Assembly (NCBI RefSeq): GCF_018130215.1 | Contig: NZ_JAFCKQ010000024.1 | Location: 1 to 64,000 of the forward strand | Direction of reading: 5' to 3' | Length of the DNA: 64,000 bases | Origin: Bradyrhizobium jicamae | Lineage (GTDB): Bacteria; Pseudomonadota; Alphaproteobacteria; Rhizobiales; Xanthobacteraceae | Shown here: positions 51,806-60,501 of the stretch, in pieces | Layout: every line of letters begins with the position of its first letter | Position numbering within the stretch: position 1 is the stretch's first letter | Translations under genes and position numbers: made by a program | The notes under the pieces: generated by a model | Databases searched by the model: none | Told to the model about the DNA's origin: nothing | Seen by the model: the letters and a program-made list of their open reading frames with translations, nothing else

Positions 51806-52750
51806 CTATTGATCGCTCGCGGCGGCCGGCGGGCTGGCAGCAGGTGGCGCAGGCGCGGGCGGCGGCGCGAGCGGAACCGGCGCGGCGCGCTTCGCGGGCG
51901 GCCGCTTCGCCGCCGCAACCGTCGGCGCATGTGCGGCCGGCGGCGGTGCGGCAGCGGCAGGCTTGCCCGGCTCAGGACTCATGATGCTGACGGGCGGCGT
52001 TGAGGATGCGCTCGGAAACTCGGCATTGGTCGGCTTGCCCGTCGGCACCGACGACGGCAGCGCCGCAACAAGGCCCGCCGGTACCGGCGGCGCCGTACCC
52101 GCGGGAGCATTCCACGACGCAGCGTAGCGGGTGACCAGGTTCTCGTAGACGCGATCGTTCATGTTGGAAACGATCTGGTGGTTGTCGCCCAGGGACCGGA
52201 ACGCCGGGCATTCGGTCGGCGTGCAATGGTCGCGCGCCATCAGCGCATAGGCCATCAGGCCGTAGCGGTCATGCTCGATCGCGCGGCGCAACGCCTGCAG
52301 TTCGGTGGTCGTATTGCGCTCGGCGGTCGCGAGGTCGCCATGGGCGGTCAGGCGCGATATCTGGGCCGCCGCATAGCTGACGGCGGCCGCGGTGGCGTCG
52401 GCGGAACCGAACAGAACCTTCTCGCAACCGTTCAGGACGGCATCACCGGCAAGATCGTCGACACAGGCGAGTGCCGGCAGCATTGTTTGCGCCGACGCCT
52501 GGGCGGTGCGGGTCTCCGTCTGTCCGGCCTGCCCGCCCGCGCCGAAGCCGCGGATCGTGGCGGCAACCGCAACCGCGATCGACAGCAGCGTGATCACAGT
52601 CAGCGCGCCGTTGGCGACGGATTTCTCCGCGCGCAGCAGCGTGACCAGGACGACAATTCCGAAAAATCCCGCCGCGGCCAGCGTCAGCCACATCGGGAAG
52701 GTCGGCGAGCGCCAGATCTGGTCCAGCGAGGAAGCCCAAGCCAAGTTCAT
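51806..52750 (-). CDS. Hypothetical membrane protein with Pro/Ala-rich tail
   Basis: A 314-residue protein, not recognised. Two hydrophobic segments (about 16-38 and 45-65) stand at the N terminus. A folded region from about 80 to 215 contains four Cys (CVDDLAGDAVLNGC then CTPTECPAF), likely periplasmic with disulfides. The last 90 residues are Pro/Ala-rich and disordered, with KRPPAKRAAP. The layout, membrane anchor then Cys domain then linker, is common in Bradyrhizobium hypotheticals. Start at 52750 is the first Met of the hydrophobic N terminus. Confidence 0.75.
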   Translation of the reverse strand: MNLAWASSLDQIWRSPTFPMWLTLAAAGFFGIVVLVTLLRAEKSVANGALTVITLLSIAVAVAATIRGFGAGGQAGQTETRTAQASAQTMLPALACVDDLAGDAVLNGCEKVLFGSADATAAAVSYAAAQISRLTAHGDLATAERNTTTELQALRRAIEHDRYGLMAYALMARDHCTPTECPAFRSLGDNHQIVSNMNDRVYENLVTRYAASWNAPAGTAPPVPAGLVAALPSSVPTGKPTNAEFPSASSTPPVSIMSPEPGKPAAAAPPPAAHAPTVAAAKRPPAKRAAPVPLAPPPAPAPPAASPPAAASDQ

Positions 52751-52906
52751 GCGCGAATGTCCCTCAACGCAGCATATTCACCATCAGCCAAAACCGAACG
52801 CCGCCACCCCGGCATTCAAACGTCAGCAGAATGTCCGCGAACAGGGCCTTTTGACGGCGGCGGGGCGGAATCGCCCCGGCCACTCCGTTGCGCACCGCGC
52901 CTTGTC

Positions 52907-52972
52907 AGAGCCTGATCCGGAAAATGCGAGGCGGCTTTCCGAAAAGACCATGCCCAAACAAGGAGCTAGGGC
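52907..52972. repeat. GATCCGGAAA-type intergenic repeat, copy 2
   Basis: AGCCTGATCCGGAAAATGCG then GGCGGCTTTCCGAAAAGACC and ATGCCCAAACA match the copy at 21618-21675 block by block. Lies upstream of the gene at 51806. Confidence 0.75.
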
Positions 52973-53001
52973 GACATGACGACACTTTGTCTCATTGCGC
53001 T

Positions 53002-53205
53002 CTAGGACAGCGCGAGCTGACTCTCCTTGGCCACCCGTTCGAAAGCTTCGGTCGAACTCTTGATGCGGTACTGGCAGTCGTCGCCTTCGGTCGGCAGCAG
53101 ACGGATCACCTGGTAGGTGCCGCTCGCGGCAGGACGGGCCACGTTGCTGGCAGTGAAATAGACAGTCTCGCCAATCGAGTACTTGTGCTTCAACGCCCTC
53201 TCCAT
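53002..53205 (-). CDS. Conserved small hypothetical protein
   Basis: A 67-residue protein beginning MERALKHKYSIGETVYFTAS. It looks like a small beta-rich domain (YSIGETVYFTASNVARPAAS, GTYQVIRLLPTEGDDCQYRI) with a C-terminal helix (SSTEAFERVAKESQLALS). I recall similar short proteins across Bradyrhizobium, without known function. The start could be this ATG or the downstream TTG (LKHKYS), with GGAGAGGG between. The single Cys is near the end of the beta region. No partner is evident. Confidence 0.65.
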   Translation of the reverse strand: MERALKHKYSIGETVYFTASNVARPAASGTYQVIRLLPTEGDDCQYRIKSSTEAFERVAKESQLALS

Positions 53206-53423
53206 TTTTTTAGAGATTGCCGGCCACGCTCACGGTCCCGCTAGCGCTTGCCAACATATTGAGAACCCTACGGTAACCTAGCACACCGCACCGCCCGAAA
53301 TCCAGCAGGATCGGGGTGCGGTCGGTCCACAATTTCGGCAGATTTTTCAGCGCGATAGGCCGAAATCGGGGGGTCGGGCGGAAATTGCCGGCCGCGACCC
53401 CGCGAGACCGCGTTCGCGCGTCC

Positions 53424-53795
53424 TCAGGCGGTGTGCGGCAGCTTGCCGTCAGGGCTGGCGTGGTCGACCGCGGCCGGCAGCTGCTGGGCGAGGATCTGGG
53501 AGATCTGGTCGACCGGGATGTTGTACCTGGCGGCGAGTTGCCTCACCGTATCGTTGCCCAACACCTGCTGGAGTTGCTGAGCACTGATCGGCAGATTCTG
53601 GCCGGTGCCGATCCAGGATTTCACCTGGTCGCCGAAGCCGGCCTGCTCGAGCTTGGCCACGATCGACGACAGGGTGCCCTGTCCACTGCTGTTGCCCATC
53701 ACCTCGCCGAGCACCGCGGGCAGCACTGCAGCCCCGAGCTGGCCCAGCACTCCCCTCAGCTCGGGAGAGTTTTCCAGAGAATCGAGAATGCCCAT
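53424..53795 (-). CDS. YidB-like protein (DUF937)
   Basis: A 123-residue protein of the YidB/DUF937 family, function unknown. It begins MGILDSLENSPELRGVLGQL and has the helical core LSSIVAKLEQAGFGDQVKSWIGTGQNLPISAQQLQQVLG, with the conserved GxGxNxPIS. The end (ARYNIPVDQISQILAQQLPA) is typical. The Met at 53795 is the family start; the longer frame opening at 53906 is not supported. It lies 115 bases behind the GST gene on the same strand. Confidence 0.88.
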   Translation of the reverse strand: MGILDSLENSPELRGVLGQLGAAVLPAVLGEVMGNSSGQGTLSSIVAKLEQAGFGDQVKSWIGTGQNLPISAQQLQQVLGNDTVRQLAARYNIPVDQISQILAQQLPAAVDHASPDGKLPHTA

Positions 53796-53909
53796 GGGCT
53801 TAGTCCTTTCGCTGATGGCAAAGACCGTGCGGGATTCAGACGCCTTCGGCGCCATGGCGTCAAGCCGCGTTGTTTGTTGCAATGTCACAATTCCGAAGCG
53901 GATCACTCG

Positions 53910-54563
53910 TCAGACGTTCTCGAATCGGTCGATCAGCAGCGTCTCGGCGAGGCCGTCGCGGGTCCATTCCTGGAACGCAGCAAGCGACGTCATCGCGTCG
54001 ACGTAATGCCGCGCCTCGGCCTTGACCGGGATCGCATAGGTGCGGAAGCGATGGACGACCGGCGCATACATCGCGTCGGCGCCGGAGAAGGCCCCGAACA
54101 GGAAAGGCCCCTGCCTGCCATAGCGCGCATGGCAGTCGGCCCAGATCTCCTGGATGCGATCGACATTGGCGCGTGCATCATCCGACAGCGTCACGGGACG
54201 GATCGGCCGGTGCAGGTTCATGCCGCATTCGTTGCGCAGCGCCGCGAAGCCGGAATGCATCTCGGCCGAGATCGCGCGGGCATGCGCGCGCGCGGCGCGG
54301 TCCGCCGGCCACAGCTTCGCCTCCGGGAATCTCTCGGCGAGATATTCGATGATCGCAAGCGAATCCCACACCGTGACGTCGCCGTCGACCAGCGTCGGCA
54401 CCTTGCCCGCCCTGCTGAAGCCGAGGATGCGATCCTTGTCGGCCTGGTCGGTGTAGAGCGGGATGAAGACCTCCTCGAACGGGATGTCGTTGGCGCGCAA
54501 CGCCAGCCACGGCCGCAGCGACCATGACGAGTAGTTCTTGTTGCCGATGACGAGCTTGAGCAT
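53910..54563 (-). CDS. Glutathione S-transferase family protein
   Basis: A 217-residue GST. The N-terminal thioredoxin fold starts MLKLVIGNKNYSSWSLRPWL with a Ser-containing active region (YSSWS) and the cis-Pro in AGKVPTLVDGDVTVWDSLAIIEYL; the C-terminal helical domain follows. This SSWSLRPW type matches a branch found with dehydroascorbate or unknown activity. GST enzymes usually detoxify electrophiles; substrate unknown. The ATG at 54563 fits the family better than an earlier frame. It is divergent from the DUF599 gene, with a GTGC-ATT-GCAC palindrome between. Confidence 0.92.
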   Translation of the reverse strand: MLKLVIGNKNYSSWSLRPWLALRANDIPFEEVFIPLYTDQADKDRILGFSRAGKVPTLVDGDVTVWDSLAIIEYLAERFPEAKLWPADRAARAHARAISAEMHSGFAALRNECGMNLHRPIRPVTLSDDARANVDRIQEIWADCHARYGRQGPFLFGAFSGADAMYAPVVHRFRTYAIPVKAEARHYVDAMTSLAAFQEWTRDGLAETLLIDRFENV

Positions 54564-54602
54564 GTCGCGGAGAATCCTGTTGTCGAGGCGCAGTGTGCCA
54601 TA

Positions 54603-54613
54603 GTGCATTGCAC
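54603..54613. promoter_or_regulatory. Palindrome GTGC-ATT-GCAC
   Basis: Lies between the divergent GST and DUF599 genes, 40 bases before the GST start and 67 before the DUF599 start. Same pattern as the sites at the phasin and hydrolase promoters. Confidence 0.5.
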
Positions 54614-54679
54614 GCGTTCAACCTGTACATGACGCGAGACGCGGCATTCGCAGGAGAAGGCAAGCATGACGGGCTCAAC

Positions 54680-55357
54680 ATGACGGGCTATTGGGTCGAT
54701 GTCGCGGCGGTCGGCTTCTTCGCGCTGGAATGGCTGGTCTACGCCATCACGCTGGAGCACACCGCCTACGGACGCGACAGCCTGTCGGCGCGCATGCATG
54801 CCTACCGCGAGACCTGGGTCAGGGACCTGCTCCACCGCGAGGCGCGGATGGTCGACATGCAGATCATGGCGAGCCTGCAGAACGGCACCGCGTTCTTCGC
54901 CTCCACCAGCCTGATCGCGATCGGCGGCGCGCTGGCGCTGCTGCGTGCGACGGGCGATGCGCAAGCGCTGCTCGGCGCCCTGCCGCTCGATCTCAGCCCG
55001 CAGCCGGCGCTGTGGGAGGTCAAATGCATCGGGCTGATCCTGATCTTCATCTACACCTTCTTCAAGTTCGCCTGGGCCTATCGTCTCTTCAACTATGTCG
55101 CGATCCTGTTCGGCGCGATGCCGCCGGCCGGCCAGCGCGACACGCCCGAGGCCGAGGCCCATGTGATCCGCACCACGCGGCTGTTCGAGTCCGCCGGCCA
55201 GCACTTCAACCGCGGCCAGCGCGCGTTCTTCTTCGCGCTCGGCTATCTCGGCTGGTTCATCAGTCCGTGGCTGCTGTTCATCACCACGGCCGCCGTCGTG
55301 GTCGTGATCTGGCGCCGGCAGTTCGCCTCGAACGCCTGGCAGGCGATGGGGAGCTGA
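54680..55357 (+). CDS. DUF599 family membrane protein
   Basis: A 225-residue inner-membrane protein of the DUF599 family, function unknown. About four hydrophobic segments: VDVAAVGFFALEWLVYAITL near 7-26, TAFFASTSLIAIGGALALLR near 75-94, IGLILIFIYTFFKFAWAYRL near 120-139 and FFFALGYLGWFISPWLLFIT near 182-201. The conserved motif HFNRGQRAFFFALGYLGWF is present. The Met at 54680 fits the family; frames extend further upstream through the promoter area. Divergent from the GST gene. Confidence 0.85.
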   Translation: MTGYWVDVAAVGFFALEWLVYAITLEHTAYGRDSLSARMHAYRETWVRDLLHREARMVDMQIMASLQNGTAFFASTSLIAIGGALALLRATGDAQALLGALPLDLSPQPALWEVKCIGLILIFIYTFFKFAWAYRLFNYVAILFGAMPPAGQRDTPEAEAHVIRTTRLFESAGQHFNRGQRAFFFALGYLGWFISPWLLFITTAAVVVVIWRRQFASNAWQAMGS

Positions 55358-55390
55358 AGGATCTGGTCGAGCGACCGCGTCGGTACTGTG

Positions 55391-55536
55391 CTCCCTCGCC
55401 CCGTTCTTACGGGGAGAGGGTCGGGGTGAGGGCTGCCGCCGCAATGATGCCGGCAGACTGACTCGTAGAGAACTCCCCCTCACCCGGATTGCATCTGGCG
55501 ATGCAATCCGGCCTCTCCCCGCACGCGGGGCGAGGC
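55391..55536. repeat. Large inverted repeat of CTCGCCCCG / CGGGGCGAG type
   Basis: CTCGCCCCGTTCTTACGGGG and AGAGGGTCGGGGTGAGGG on the left face CCCTCACCCGG then GGCCTCTCCCCGCACGCGGG GCGAG on the right. Each half is itself a small hairpin. It lies between convergent genes (DUF599 and the TolA-like gene). A similar family occurs widely in Bradyrhizobium and Rhodopseudomonas. Confidence 0.85.
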
Positions 55537-55565
55537 GAAGCGGCGCTCACTGCCTCAGTTCGCGC

Positions 55566-56498
55566 TCACGACGAGAAATCGCGCGGGGTGAAGTCGAGAT
55601 CGAGCACCTTCCATTCGCCGTAGCGATCCCGTGGCAGCATCGCGTAGGGCTGGCACGACTTCAGCGCGCTGATCGCGCTCTGGATCAACAACGGTCCCTT
55701 CGCCGATGCGGTCGCCTCGATCAGCTGCGGCGGGGCCGCGAGCTTGCCGTCGGTCGTCATGAACACCCTGAGCTTGATCTTGACGTCGTCGCCGCTGCTG
55801 ACCGTGTCCGGAAGCTTCAGGCATGTCTTCAGGTGCCGGCGAAACTCGGCGACGACGCCGGAGCCGACCTTGGCCTCCTCGGTCGCCGCCGCATCGAAAT
55901 TGTCCGTTCCCCCCTCGGTGGCTGCGTGCGGAGCGTTGGACGCCGTCGCGGACAAGTCCGGCGGCAGGCCCAGGATCACGCCGTATTTCACCGACAGATC
56001 CGGTTGCGGCTGCAGATAGGCCTGCTGCTGCTGCGGCGGCGCCGGCTGTTGCGGCTGTGACGTCTGTGGCTGTGGCTGTGGCTGCGGCTGTGGTTGTGGC
56101 GCCGGAGGCGGCTCGGCCTTGGCAGCATGTTGCGGGGTCGAGGTCGGCTGTGGCGCGGGCGTCGGCTTCTGTGCAGCCTGCTTCTGGACCGGCGGCTTCT
56201 GCGCAGGCTCCTTTTGTTCAGGCTGCTTCTCGGCAGGCTGGGGAACAGGCGCCTGCGAGGCCTCGGGCGTGGGCGGCTTGTCGAACGACGGCAGCTCCAG
56301 CTGCGGCGTAGGCGCGGGGCTCGGCGTCGGCTCAGGGGTGCTTTCTGCCATCTCCTGCGGCGTCACGATGTCGACCGGCACCGTGTCGGCGGCGACCTGA
56401 TCGAACTGATGCACCTCCGAGAACAGGAAAATCAGCGCAAGCACCAGCACGTGCGCAAGCACCGACACCGTCAGGTCCGCATTTGGCCGGAACGTCAT
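55566..56498 (-). CDS. TolA/TonB-like envelope-spanning protein
   Basis: A 310-residue protein with one N-terminal membrane segment (VLAHVLVLALIFLFSEVHQF, about 13-32), a long Pro/Gln/Lys-rich middle region (PTPEPTPSPAPTPQLELPS, repeats of PQPQ and EKQPEQKEPAQK) and a C-terminal domain from about 205 that resembles the TolA/TonB-type energy-transducer fold (VVAEFRRHLKTCLKLPDTVS then KIKLRVFMTTDGKL). It would couple inner-membrane energy to the outer membrane. No tolQR or tonB-partner genes are adjacent, so the assignment is by layout. The two Cys in the last domain may be bonded. Confidence 0.82.
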   Translation of the reverse strand: MTFRPNADLTVSVLAHVLVLALIFLFSEVHQFDQVAADTVPVDIVTPQEMAESTPEPTPSPAPTPQLELPSFDKPPTPEASQAPVPQPAEKQPEQKEPAQKPPVQKQAAQKPTPAPQPTSTPQHAAKAEPPPAPQPQPQPQPQPQTSQPQQPAPPQQQQAYLQPQPDLSVKYGVILGLPPDLSATASNAPHAATEGGTDNFDAAATEEAKVGSGVVAEFRRHLKTCLKLPDTVSSGDDVKIKLRVFMTTDGKLAAPPQLIEATASAKGPLLIQSAISALKSCQPYAMLPRDRYGEWKVLDLDFTPRDFSS

Positions 56499-56560
56499 TC
56501 CATCAAATCAAGTCGTGATCTCACCCCGCCCCTTAGCATACCGGCCCGCCTTGCCTCGCC

Positions 56561-57379
56561 TCAATCCCAATTCGGGGCGAAACCGAAATCGGTCAGCCGG
56601 CCACCGGGGCTCGCCATCGCGGAGATCTCGCGCATATCCGGCTCGAACAGCTCGAAATCGAAGATGTTCATGTTCTCCTGCAGGCGCTCGAGCTTCGAGG
56701 TGCGCGGAATCGCGGAAACATTTTGTTGCACCAGCCAGCGCAGGCAGATCTGCGCCGCGGTCTTGCGATGGCGGTCGCCGATCCGCGCCAGCGCGCGGTC
56801 GTTCCTGATCCGGCCCTTCGCGATCGGGCTGTAGGCGACGAGCGCGAGGCCGTGGCGGGCGCAGGCTTCCATCACCCTGGCCTGGTCGAGATAGGGATGG
56901 TACTCGACCTGGTTGCAGGCGAGCGGCTCGGGGCACGCCGCCACCGCCTCCTCGATCAGCGCCACGGTGAAGTTCGAGACGCCGATATGGCGCGCCAGTC
57001 CCGCCTGCTTGACCCGCGCCAGCGCGCCGAGCGTATCCGCCAGCGGCACCTGCGGGTTGGGCCAGTGCAGCAGCAGCAGATCGACCTCGGTGAGGCGCAG
57101 CCGCGCCAGGCTCTCCCTGGCCGAGCGCTCCAGATCCTTCGGCAGGAACTGGCTGGGCCAGACCTTGGTGGTCAGGAACACCTCGTCGCGCTTGACGCCG
57201 GAGGCGCGCAGGCCGTCGCCGACCTCGCGCTCGTTCTCGTAGATCTGGGCGGTGTCGATATGGCGATAGCCGAGCCGCAGTGCCTGCTCGACGATGCGCG
57301 CGCAGGTGCGTCCGCGCAATTCCCAGGTGCCGAGCCCGATCGCCGGGATTTTCGCACCATTGCCTTGGATTGAAATCAT
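56561..57379 (-). CDS. Aldo/keto reductase
   Basis: A 272-residue NADPH-dependent aldo/keto reductase, (alpha/beta)8 barrel. The catalytic tetrad is D42 (HIDTAQIYENE), Y47, K72 (LTTKVWP) and H105 (LLLLHWPNPQ). The phosphate-binding segment IPRTSKLERLQENMNIFDFEL near the C terminus is also typical. It resembles the 2,5-diketo-D-gluconate reductase/YeaE-like group. Cytoplasmic; no substrate can be named. It stands alone between the TolA-like gene and the di-heme peroxidase gene, all on the same strand. Confidence 0.94.
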   Translation of the reverse strand: MISIQGNGAKIPAIGLGTWELRGRTCARIVEQALRLGYRHIDTAQIYENEREVGDGLRASGVKRDEVFLTTKVWPSQFLPKDLERSARESLARLRLTEVDLLLLHWPNPQVPLADTLGALARVKQAGLARHIGVSNFTVALIEEAVAACPEPLACNQVEYHPYLDQARVMEACARHGLALVAYSPIAKGRIRNDRALARIGDRHRKTAAQICLRWLVQQNVSAIPRTSKLERLQENMNIFDFELFEPDMREISAMASPGGRLTDFGFAPNWD

Positions 57380-57453
57380 CTGCCCATTATGGGCCGCCGG
57401 ACCGGCGCTGCCAACTCACGCCGGCGTGGCCCGGCCAGCGAGATCGCGCCGGC

Positions 57454-58815
57454 TCAAGGTTCCGGATGGTAGCCGTCCGTCAGCGTCTTCAGGAAGGCGA
57501 TGATGTCGGCCTCATCCTGTGCCGTCATCGCCGGCGTATCGCCGGCATGGCGGTCGAACGGCGGATCGCTGACGTCGACATTGCCGTGATACTTCGCCGG
57601 CAGGTCGTCGTATTTCCGCACCGTCCCGTCGGCCCCGCGCGGAAAGACCTTCTCCGGATTGATGTCGCGGAAATTATAGAAATCTAGCACCTCTTCGAGG
57701 CTGCGGAAGACACCGTTGTGGAAGAAGGCGCGGCGGGTCGCGCTGTTGCGCAAGGTCGGCGTCAGGAACATGCCGCAATATTGCGTCTGCTCCGACATGT
57801 CGGTGCGCTGCGGGCCGCAGACCCCGAGATCGAAATGATCGGGATCGCCGTTGCTCGCGAGCGCGGCGTTGCGCGGCGCGCCGAGCGCCTCATACTGATG
57901 GTCGGTGAACAGCGGCGGCAGGCCGTCACGGGTCGGCGCCGAGGTATGGCAGCCGGCGCAATTGGCCTTGTCGGGATCGTTGAACACGAGCAGGCCGCGC
58001 AGCTCGCTCTCGCTCAGGCGCGCCTTGCCCTCCAGCCAGTAGTCGTACTTGCTGGTATAGGGATGGAAGCTCGCCTCTTCCACCTGATAGCGCGCGACCG
58101 CGAACATCGCCTCCGCGACCAGCAGGCGCGAATTGTCGAAGATGCCGGCGCCGAACAGCTCGGCGAAGCGCGGGGCGTAGGACGCGTGCCGCAGCTTCTC
58201 GACCACCACCTCCACGCTGCCGCCATCCATCTCGCTGGGATCGAGCAGCGGGAACAGCGCCTGGTCCTGCAACGTGTCGGCGCGGCCGTCCCAGAACAGG
58301 CCGCCCTGCGGCACGATGTTCGCCGCGGCCGCGGCGGTCCCGGTCGCGATCTTCTTCGCGCGCGCCGTCTGCTGGCCGAGCGCAGCCATCTGCGCGAGGC
58401 TGACGACGTTGTCGTCGTCGTCCTTCTCGGGCCCGATGCTGAAATTCGGGTGGCGCTCGAGATAGGTCAGCGACGGAACGGCGCGCGCGCCCTGCCGTTT
58501 CAACGTGGCGCCGCCGAGCATGACCGGTCCGTCATTGGGCGGGCCGTAGGCGTGATCCGGGCTGTGGCAGGACGCACAGGACAGCGCGCCCGACGAGGAC
58601 AGCGAGGCGTCATAGAAGATCAGCTTGCCGAGCTGCGCCATCGACGAGAGCGGCGCAACCGCGGGGCGCATCAAGTGGACCGGGTGCGGATTTGCATCCC
58701 CGAGCCGCCTGGCGTCGGCGAGTCCTTGATCAAGTCGCTGGGTTTCCACCGCCGCGACAGCGCCGGCCATGCAGAGCAGGCCGGCGCCGAGGAGCCACAG
58801 GATGCGGCCGTTCAT
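57454..58815 (-). CDS. Di-heme cytochrome c peroxidase (MauG family)
   Basis: A 453-residue exported di-haem protein of the bacterial cytochrome c peroxidase/MauG family. Signal peptide about 1-22; two c-type haem sites, CASCH near residue 80 and CAGCH near 285, in the usual order, with LDFYNFRDINPEKVFPRG in the last third. It would reduce hydrogen peroxide or oxidise a partner in the periplasm. It starts 15 bases after a phosphoesterase gene on the same strand, so the two are cotranscribed, a pairing I recall from other Bradyrhizobium genomes. Confidence 0.93.
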   Translation of the reverse strand: MNGRILWLLGAGLLCMAGAVAAVETQRLDQGLADARRLGDANPHPVHLMRPAVAPLSSMAQLGKLIFYDASLSSSGALSCASCHSPDHAYGPPNDGPVMLGGATLKRQGARAVPSLTYLERHPNFSIGPEKDDDDNVVSLAQMAALGQQTARAKKIATGTAAAAANIVPQGGLFWDGRADTLQDQALFPLLDPSEMDGGSVEVVVEKLRHASYAPRFAELFGAGIFDNSRLLVAEAMFAVARYQVEEASFHPYTSKYDYWLEGKARLSESELRGLLVFNDPDKANCAGCHTSAPTRDGLPPLFTDHQYEALGAPRNAALASNGDPDHFDLGVCGPQRTDMSEQTQYCGMFLTPTLRNSATRRAFFHNGVFRSLEEVLDFYNFRDINPEKVFPRGADGTVRKYDDLPAKYHGNVDVSDPPFDRHAGDTPAMTAQDEADIIAFLKTLTDGYHPEP

Positions 58816-58830
58816 GTTCGCTCGAACGGT

Positions 58831-60501
58831 TCAGTGACGAGAGTCCGGCGGACTGACGATCACGGTGCCGGCGGTCGGATCGAGGAACAGCCTGCTCTGC
58901 TGATCGTCGCGATCGTGACCGTGATCGAAGTCGAACATGTCCATGATCGACTCGACGCTGTCGTCGAACGAACCGCCGCCGAGGCGCTGGCCGTGCAGCC
59001 AGTTGTCCTCGATGAAGCGCACCACGGACGCCTGCGAAATGCGCGTGTGGCTGACGAAGTTCTTCTTCGCGAAGGGCGAGATCACGATGAAGGGCACGCG
59101 CGTGCCGGGACCGCAGCGGCCGTTCACCGGCAGATCGTTCAGCCCCTTCGGCTGCGGCTGCTTCGAAGCGCCGAGGCCGCACTGGCCGGGACCGTTGACC
59201 TGGTCGGCGGTTGGATCATAGGAGGCGCTGGTCGGCGTGGCGTAGGCGTGATCGTACCAGCCGTCGGAGTCGTCATACGTGATGATGATGGCGGTGTCGT
59301 GCCACTCCGGCTGCTTCTGGATGAAGTTGATCAGCTCGACATTGCCTGCCTGCTCGTCGAGCGGGTCGGAATAGCCGGCATGACCGTCCTGATAGGCCGG
59401 CATCTTGATGTAGGAGACGGCCGGGAAATTGCCGGCTTTGACCGCGGCGTAGAAGTCCTCCAGATCATAGGCGTGGTTGGCCGGGTCGACGGTCTTGCCG
59501 CCTTCGACATAGCTGTGGCCGATCGCTGCGACCGAGCTCGGCCGCGCATGGGTCGGGTTGGCGGTCGTCTTGTAATACTGGAACCAGGCGTGGTGCGGGA
59601 TATAGTCCGCGGTGCTGGCGCCTACCACGCTTGTGAACGTGCTGCGGAGGCACTTCGTCGTGCCGTTGGTATTCGTGAGCGTGAGGTCGAACCCGCCCAT
59701 GAAGCTGCCCCAGCTGATATGTTCGGCGTTGAGCAGGTCACCGATGTTCTTGCTGGTCATCAGCACCGTGCTTGTCGTGCTCGAGCACTGATCGTAGGCC
59801 GGATCGGTATCACCGTTCAGCGTCAGCCCGCCATGCCCGTCCGGGACCGTCGAGGAGGTGCCGACGATGTTGACGGCACCGTTGGTCTGGCCGGAGACCA
59901 CCTCGAGCGCGCCCGGCGTCGACGGACCGTAGGTGTCGGTGTAGGCGTTGTCGTTCATCGCGAAGTTCTGGGCGTAATTCCAGAACCCGGTGACGGTGTT
60001 GCCATCGAAATAGCCCATCACCTGCCCGTTGGTGCCGAAGGCGCCGACGGTGCCGGCGGTGCCGCGGCCGGTGTATTTCGGAAACAGGTCGGCCTTGCCG
60101 TTGTCATAGGCCTGCTGCTCGGGCGTGTAGGCGTGGTTCTGCGACTTGGTGTTGGCCTGGGTGCGGTCGAGCCGGAACGGATTGGTGGCGCCGGTGCCGT
60201 TGGCCGGGTTGAGGTTGGGGTTGTTGGTCAGGAGGTTGGCGTTGGCGAGGTTGTTGACCTTCGGCGTATGCGGCTTCGGAACGAAAGGAATCGAGCCCGA
60301 CGGGTTGCCCGCGTTCGGATAGGTCGCGAAATAATGATCGAACGAGCGGTTCTCGTTGAAGATCACGACGAGATGCTTGATCGGCGTATCCGTGTGGAAA
60401 TGCTGATGATGATCCCGATCATTGTCGGCCTGGGCGACCACGCTGTACGCGGCAGCAGCAATCACGCAGATTCCGACAGTCGAAAGTAATTTGGCTTTCA
60501 C
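58831..60501 (-). CDS. Exported phospholipase C / acid phosphatase family phosphoesterase
   Basis: A 556-residue protein of the phosphoesterase family PF04185 (phospholipase C and AcpA-type acid phosphatases). Signal peptide about 1-25 (MKAKLLSTVGICVIAAAAYS). Metal-site residues are visible: IFNENRSFDHYF near 48-58 (E50, N51, S53) and IITYDDSDGWYDH near 400-412. The N-terminal His stretch DRDHHQHFH precedes the domain. Substrate could be a phospholipid, phosphate ester or phosphonate; the family is often phosphate-regulated. Cotranscribed with the di-haem peroxidase gene behind it. No Pho box was identified. Confidence 0.92.
   Translation of the reverse strand: MKAKLLSTVGICVIAAAAYSVVAQADNDRDHHQHFHTDTPIKHLVVIFNENRSFDHYFATYPNAGNPSGSIPFVPKPHTPKVNNLANANLLTNNPNLNPANGTGATNPFRLDRTQANTKSQNHAYTPEQQAYDNGKADLFPKYTGRGTAGTVGAFGTNGQVMGYFDGNTVTGFWNYAQNFAMNDNAYTDTYGPSTPGALEVVSGQTNGAVNIVGTSSTVPDGHGGLTLNGDTDPAYDQCSSTTSTVLMTSKNIGDLLNAEHISWGSFMGGFDLTLTNTNGTTKCLRSTFTSVVGASTADYIPHHAWFQYYKTTANPTHARPSSVAAIGHSYVEGGKTVDPANHAYDLEDFYAAVKAGNFPAVSYIKMPAYQDGHAGYSDPLDEQAGNVELINFIQKQPEWHDTAIIITYDDSDGWYDHAYATPTSASYDPTADQVNGPGQCGLGASKQPQPKGLNDLPVNGRCGPGTRVPFIVISPFAKKNFVSHTRISQASVVRFIEDNWLHGQRLGGGSFDDSVESIMDMFDFDHGHDRDDQQSRLFLDPTAGTVIVSPPDSRH

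Noticed and set aside
57718..60489. A 923-codon plus-strand frame across the di-haem peroxidase and phosphoesterase genes
   Set aside because: It is an antisense shadow of two genes with clear motifs; it spans both and their junction with no ribosome site or domain.
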